Notes under the pieces: model-generated
The model's database searches: none
Seen by the model: the letters and a program-made list of their open reading frames with translations, nothing else
What the model was told of the DNA's origin: nothing
Shown here: positions 62,748-64,000 of the stretch, piece by piece
Layout of the letters: each line of letters opens with the position of its first letter
Position numbering within the stretch: the first letter of the stretch is position 1
DNA from: Ferruginibacter sp.
GTDB lineage: Bacteria > Bacteroidota > Bacteroidia > Chitinophagales > Chitinophagaceae
Length of the DNA stretch: 64,000 nucleotides
NCBI GenBank assembly: GCA_014379905.1
Contig: JACMKX010000020.1
Span: 1-64,000 of the forward strand
Reading direction: 5' to 3'
Program-made: the position numbers and the translations under genes

Positions 62748-63324
62748 TAGCCCTGGTTTCCTTTTGTAAAAATTTTTCAAATGTTGTTTTCAACAATCGC
62801 TTTGCTTCACTCACATGCCACTTGCTGGTACCATCGCCGATACCCAATATTTCCGCAATCTGCCGGTGCGTATAACCTTCATAAATAAACATGTTGAAAA
62901 CGGTAGCCGTAGCTGCAGGTAGTTTTGCAATGACCTGTTGTATTTCCTTACCGGAAACATGATTGAATACTTCCGGCAGCAGGGATACTTCATCTATCTC
63001 CTTATATTCAACTGATCTTTTAAAAAGATTTTTCTGTTTGCAAAAGTCAATGCTGCTGTTTATAACAATCGTCTTAACCCAACCGGCAAATTTTCCTTCC
63101 TCTGCATAGCGGTTAATGTTTTTAAATACTTTCAGCATGGCATTGTTGTAAATGATGCCTGCGCCATCCATGTCGCCGGCATACCTGCAACATATTTTTA
63201 TCATATCGGGATAAAAAAGTTTATACAATTTTTGCTGGCTTTGCAGGTCATTCTTCCTGCAACCGGCAATAATGGTATCGATAGCTGTATCCAAAAAGCG
63301 TTTTTTTACAGTGAGTTCAGTCAT
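62734..63324 (-). CDS. ECF-type RNA polymerase sigma factor
   Basis: 196 residues: region 2 at about 25-95 (QQKLYKLFYPDMIKICCRYAG, AGWVKTIVINSSIDFCKQ) and region 4 at about 130-185 (LPAATATVFNMFIYEGYTHRQIAEILGIGDGTSKWHVSEAKRLL). It directs RNA polymerase to a small regulon, very likely in response to a signal passed by the protein encoded directly downstream with an overlapping start. It shares only the general fold with the sigma factor at 38.2 kb. Confidence 0.93.
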   Translation of the reverse strand: MTELTVKKRFLDTAIDTIIAGCRKNDLQSQQKLYKLFYPDMIKICCRYAGDMDGAGIIYNNAMLKVFKNINRYAEEGKFAGWVKTIVINSSIDFCKQKNLFKRSVEYKEIDEVSLLPEVFNHVSGKEIQQVIAKLPAATATVFNMFIYEGYTHRQIAEILGIGDGTSKWHVSEAKRLLKTTFEKFLQKETRANAAG

Positions 63325-63414
63325 CTAAATATAGAGAACTACTATTGAAGACTAAACGGTTGGGTATTTTTTAAGTTTTTTTTACAAAACGACAAAACAG
63401 CTTACATTCATCCC

Positions 63415-64000
63415 ATGAAGCGTAAAGACTTTCTCTCCTCCGTTGGTATTGCTGCTATGGCCGCAGGTGCTATATCGTTGAAACTGGGGGAGTCTGAAAA
63501 AAAGATCATCATTCCTCCGTTTCTAAACCCGGGTGATACCATTGGCATTACCAGTCCTGCGGGATACATTACAACTGAAGAAATTCAATCATCCGTTAAC
63601 AAGATCCGGGAATGGGGTTTTAATGTAAGCATTGGCAGCACGATTGGTAAAAGAGATTTTACTTTTGGCGGAACGGACCGGGAACGGGCGGCAGACCTGC
63701 AACAAATGCTGGATAACACAAACATTAAAGCCATTCTGTGCGCCCGTGGTGGCTATGGTGCAGTAAGAATTATAGACCAGCTCGATTTTAAAAAATTTAA
63801 AAAAGATCCGAAGTGGGTCATCGGCTTTAGTGATATCACGGTGTTGCACGGCCACATCAACCGCAATTGCCATGTGGCTACCATTCATTCAAAAATGTGC
63901 AATAGTTTCCCGGATGACTGGACCAAAGCCGAACCCATACAAATTGAAACCATTGAAAGTATCGGGCATTGCCTTAGCGGAAGAAAAATGAATTACAGCG
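63415..64000 (+). CDS. LD-carboxypeptidase (S66 family), 3' end cut by the window
   Basis: Starts MKRKDFLSSVGIAAMAAG, with a short Tat/Sec-like hydrophobic N-terminus containing RKDFL. The reading frame is open to the window edge (195 codons seen, of about 330 expected), so it was visible only by direct reading. Family marks: PPFLNPGDTIGITSPAG, ILCARGGYGAVRIIDQL and the nucleophile Ser in VIGFSDITVLHG. The enzyme trims the terminal D-Ala from murein tetrapeptides during peptidoglycan recycling, in the periplasm or cytosol. Divergent from the ECF sigma gene (90 bp gap). Confidence 0.9.
   Translation, partial: MKRKDFLSSVGIAAMAAGAISLKLGESEKKIIIPPFLNPGDTIGITSPAGYITTEEIQSSVNKIREWGFNVSIGSTIGKRDFTFGGTDRERAADLQQMLDNTNIKAILCARGGYGAVRIIDQLDFKKFKKDPKWVIGFSDITVLHGHINRNCHVATIHSKMCNSFPDDWTKAEPIQIETIESIGHCLSGRKMNYS

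Noticed and set aside
1..64000. CRISPR arrays, intact insertion sequences, prophage, rRNA
   Set aside because: No regularly spaced repeats with unique spacers, transposase frames, phage structural genes or rRNA-like sequence were seen on either strand.

Overview
The window looks like a chromosomal segment of a Bacteroidota bacterium, most probably in or near the Chitinophagaceae. This is inferred from protein families rather than from a marker gene. Supporting signs are the small families DUF3127, DUF4293 and DUF6427, two-component sensors with Reg_prop/Y_Y_Y propellers, GNVR/SLBB export proteins, TAnnTTTG-type -7 promoter boxes, and the general absence of strong Shine-Dalgarno sites. Nearly all of the 64 kb is ordinary, densely packed chromosome. 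The only clear trace of a mobile element is a decayed serine recombinase at about 3.36-3.99 kb, next to two tRNA genes.

Layout. 0-3.2 kb: an all-minus cluster of two Crp/Fnr-like regulators, an NmrA-like oxidoreductase and a lipoprotein propeller. 3.3-4.3 kb: recombinase remnant, tRNA-Pro(TGG) and tRNA-Ser(GCT). 4.4-6.7 kb: dnaA (minus), an AT-rich 391 bp gap with a DnaA-box-like site, and a plus-strand DUF3127 gene with an SSB-like acidic tail; transcription diverges here, so this is a candidate replication origin. 6.8-10.7 kb: FAD-dependent dehydrogenase and a NatA/NatB-type ABC exporter. 10.8-16.3 kb (minus): polysaccharide export pair (Wzz-like and SLBB/Wza-like), nitronate monooxygenase and a sugar-phosphate nucleotidyltransferase. 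16.5-21.4 kb: glyA, DUF4293, a GNAT, a GlxA/AraC regulator and the divergent VOC-DoxX-SRPBCC genes.

21.5-26.5 kb is the threonine operon: a 28-codon leader peptide rich in Thr codons, then thrA (aspartokinase-homoserine dehydrogenase), thrB and thrC, the complete route from aspartyl phosphate/homoserine to threonine apart from aspartate-semialdehyde dehydrogenase. 26.5-35 kb (all minus) holds a propeller histidine kinase, its NarL-type response regulator, a 1051-residue phosphoesterase with a large unassigned N-terminal half, and a secreted ricin-like lectin. 35-43.3 kb: uvrA, an ECF sigma factor with a strikingly structured leader, two DsbD-type proteins, purQ and DUF6427.

43.3-64 kb: a Chitinophagaceae-type secreted protein of unknown function, a TIGR01777 epimerase, a second ABC exporter, a matrixin-like protease, a LURP-one-like protein, a fused hydroxyacyl-CoA dehydrogenase/enoyl-CoA hydratase, a secreted M43 protease with a tail-fibre-like protein and a WG-repeat protein, a divergent GDPD-like/sulfatase pair, metG, an ECF sigma/anti-sigma pair, and the start of an LD-carboxypeptidase cut by the window end. 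No CRISPR array, prophage, intact insertion sequence or rRNA was seen. The most interesting leads are the threonine attenuator, whose terminator-like hairpin overlaps the regulatory codons, the nested hairpin before the sigma factor at 38.2 kb, the DUF3127 protein beside dnaA, and the unassigned N-terminal region of the phosphoesterase.
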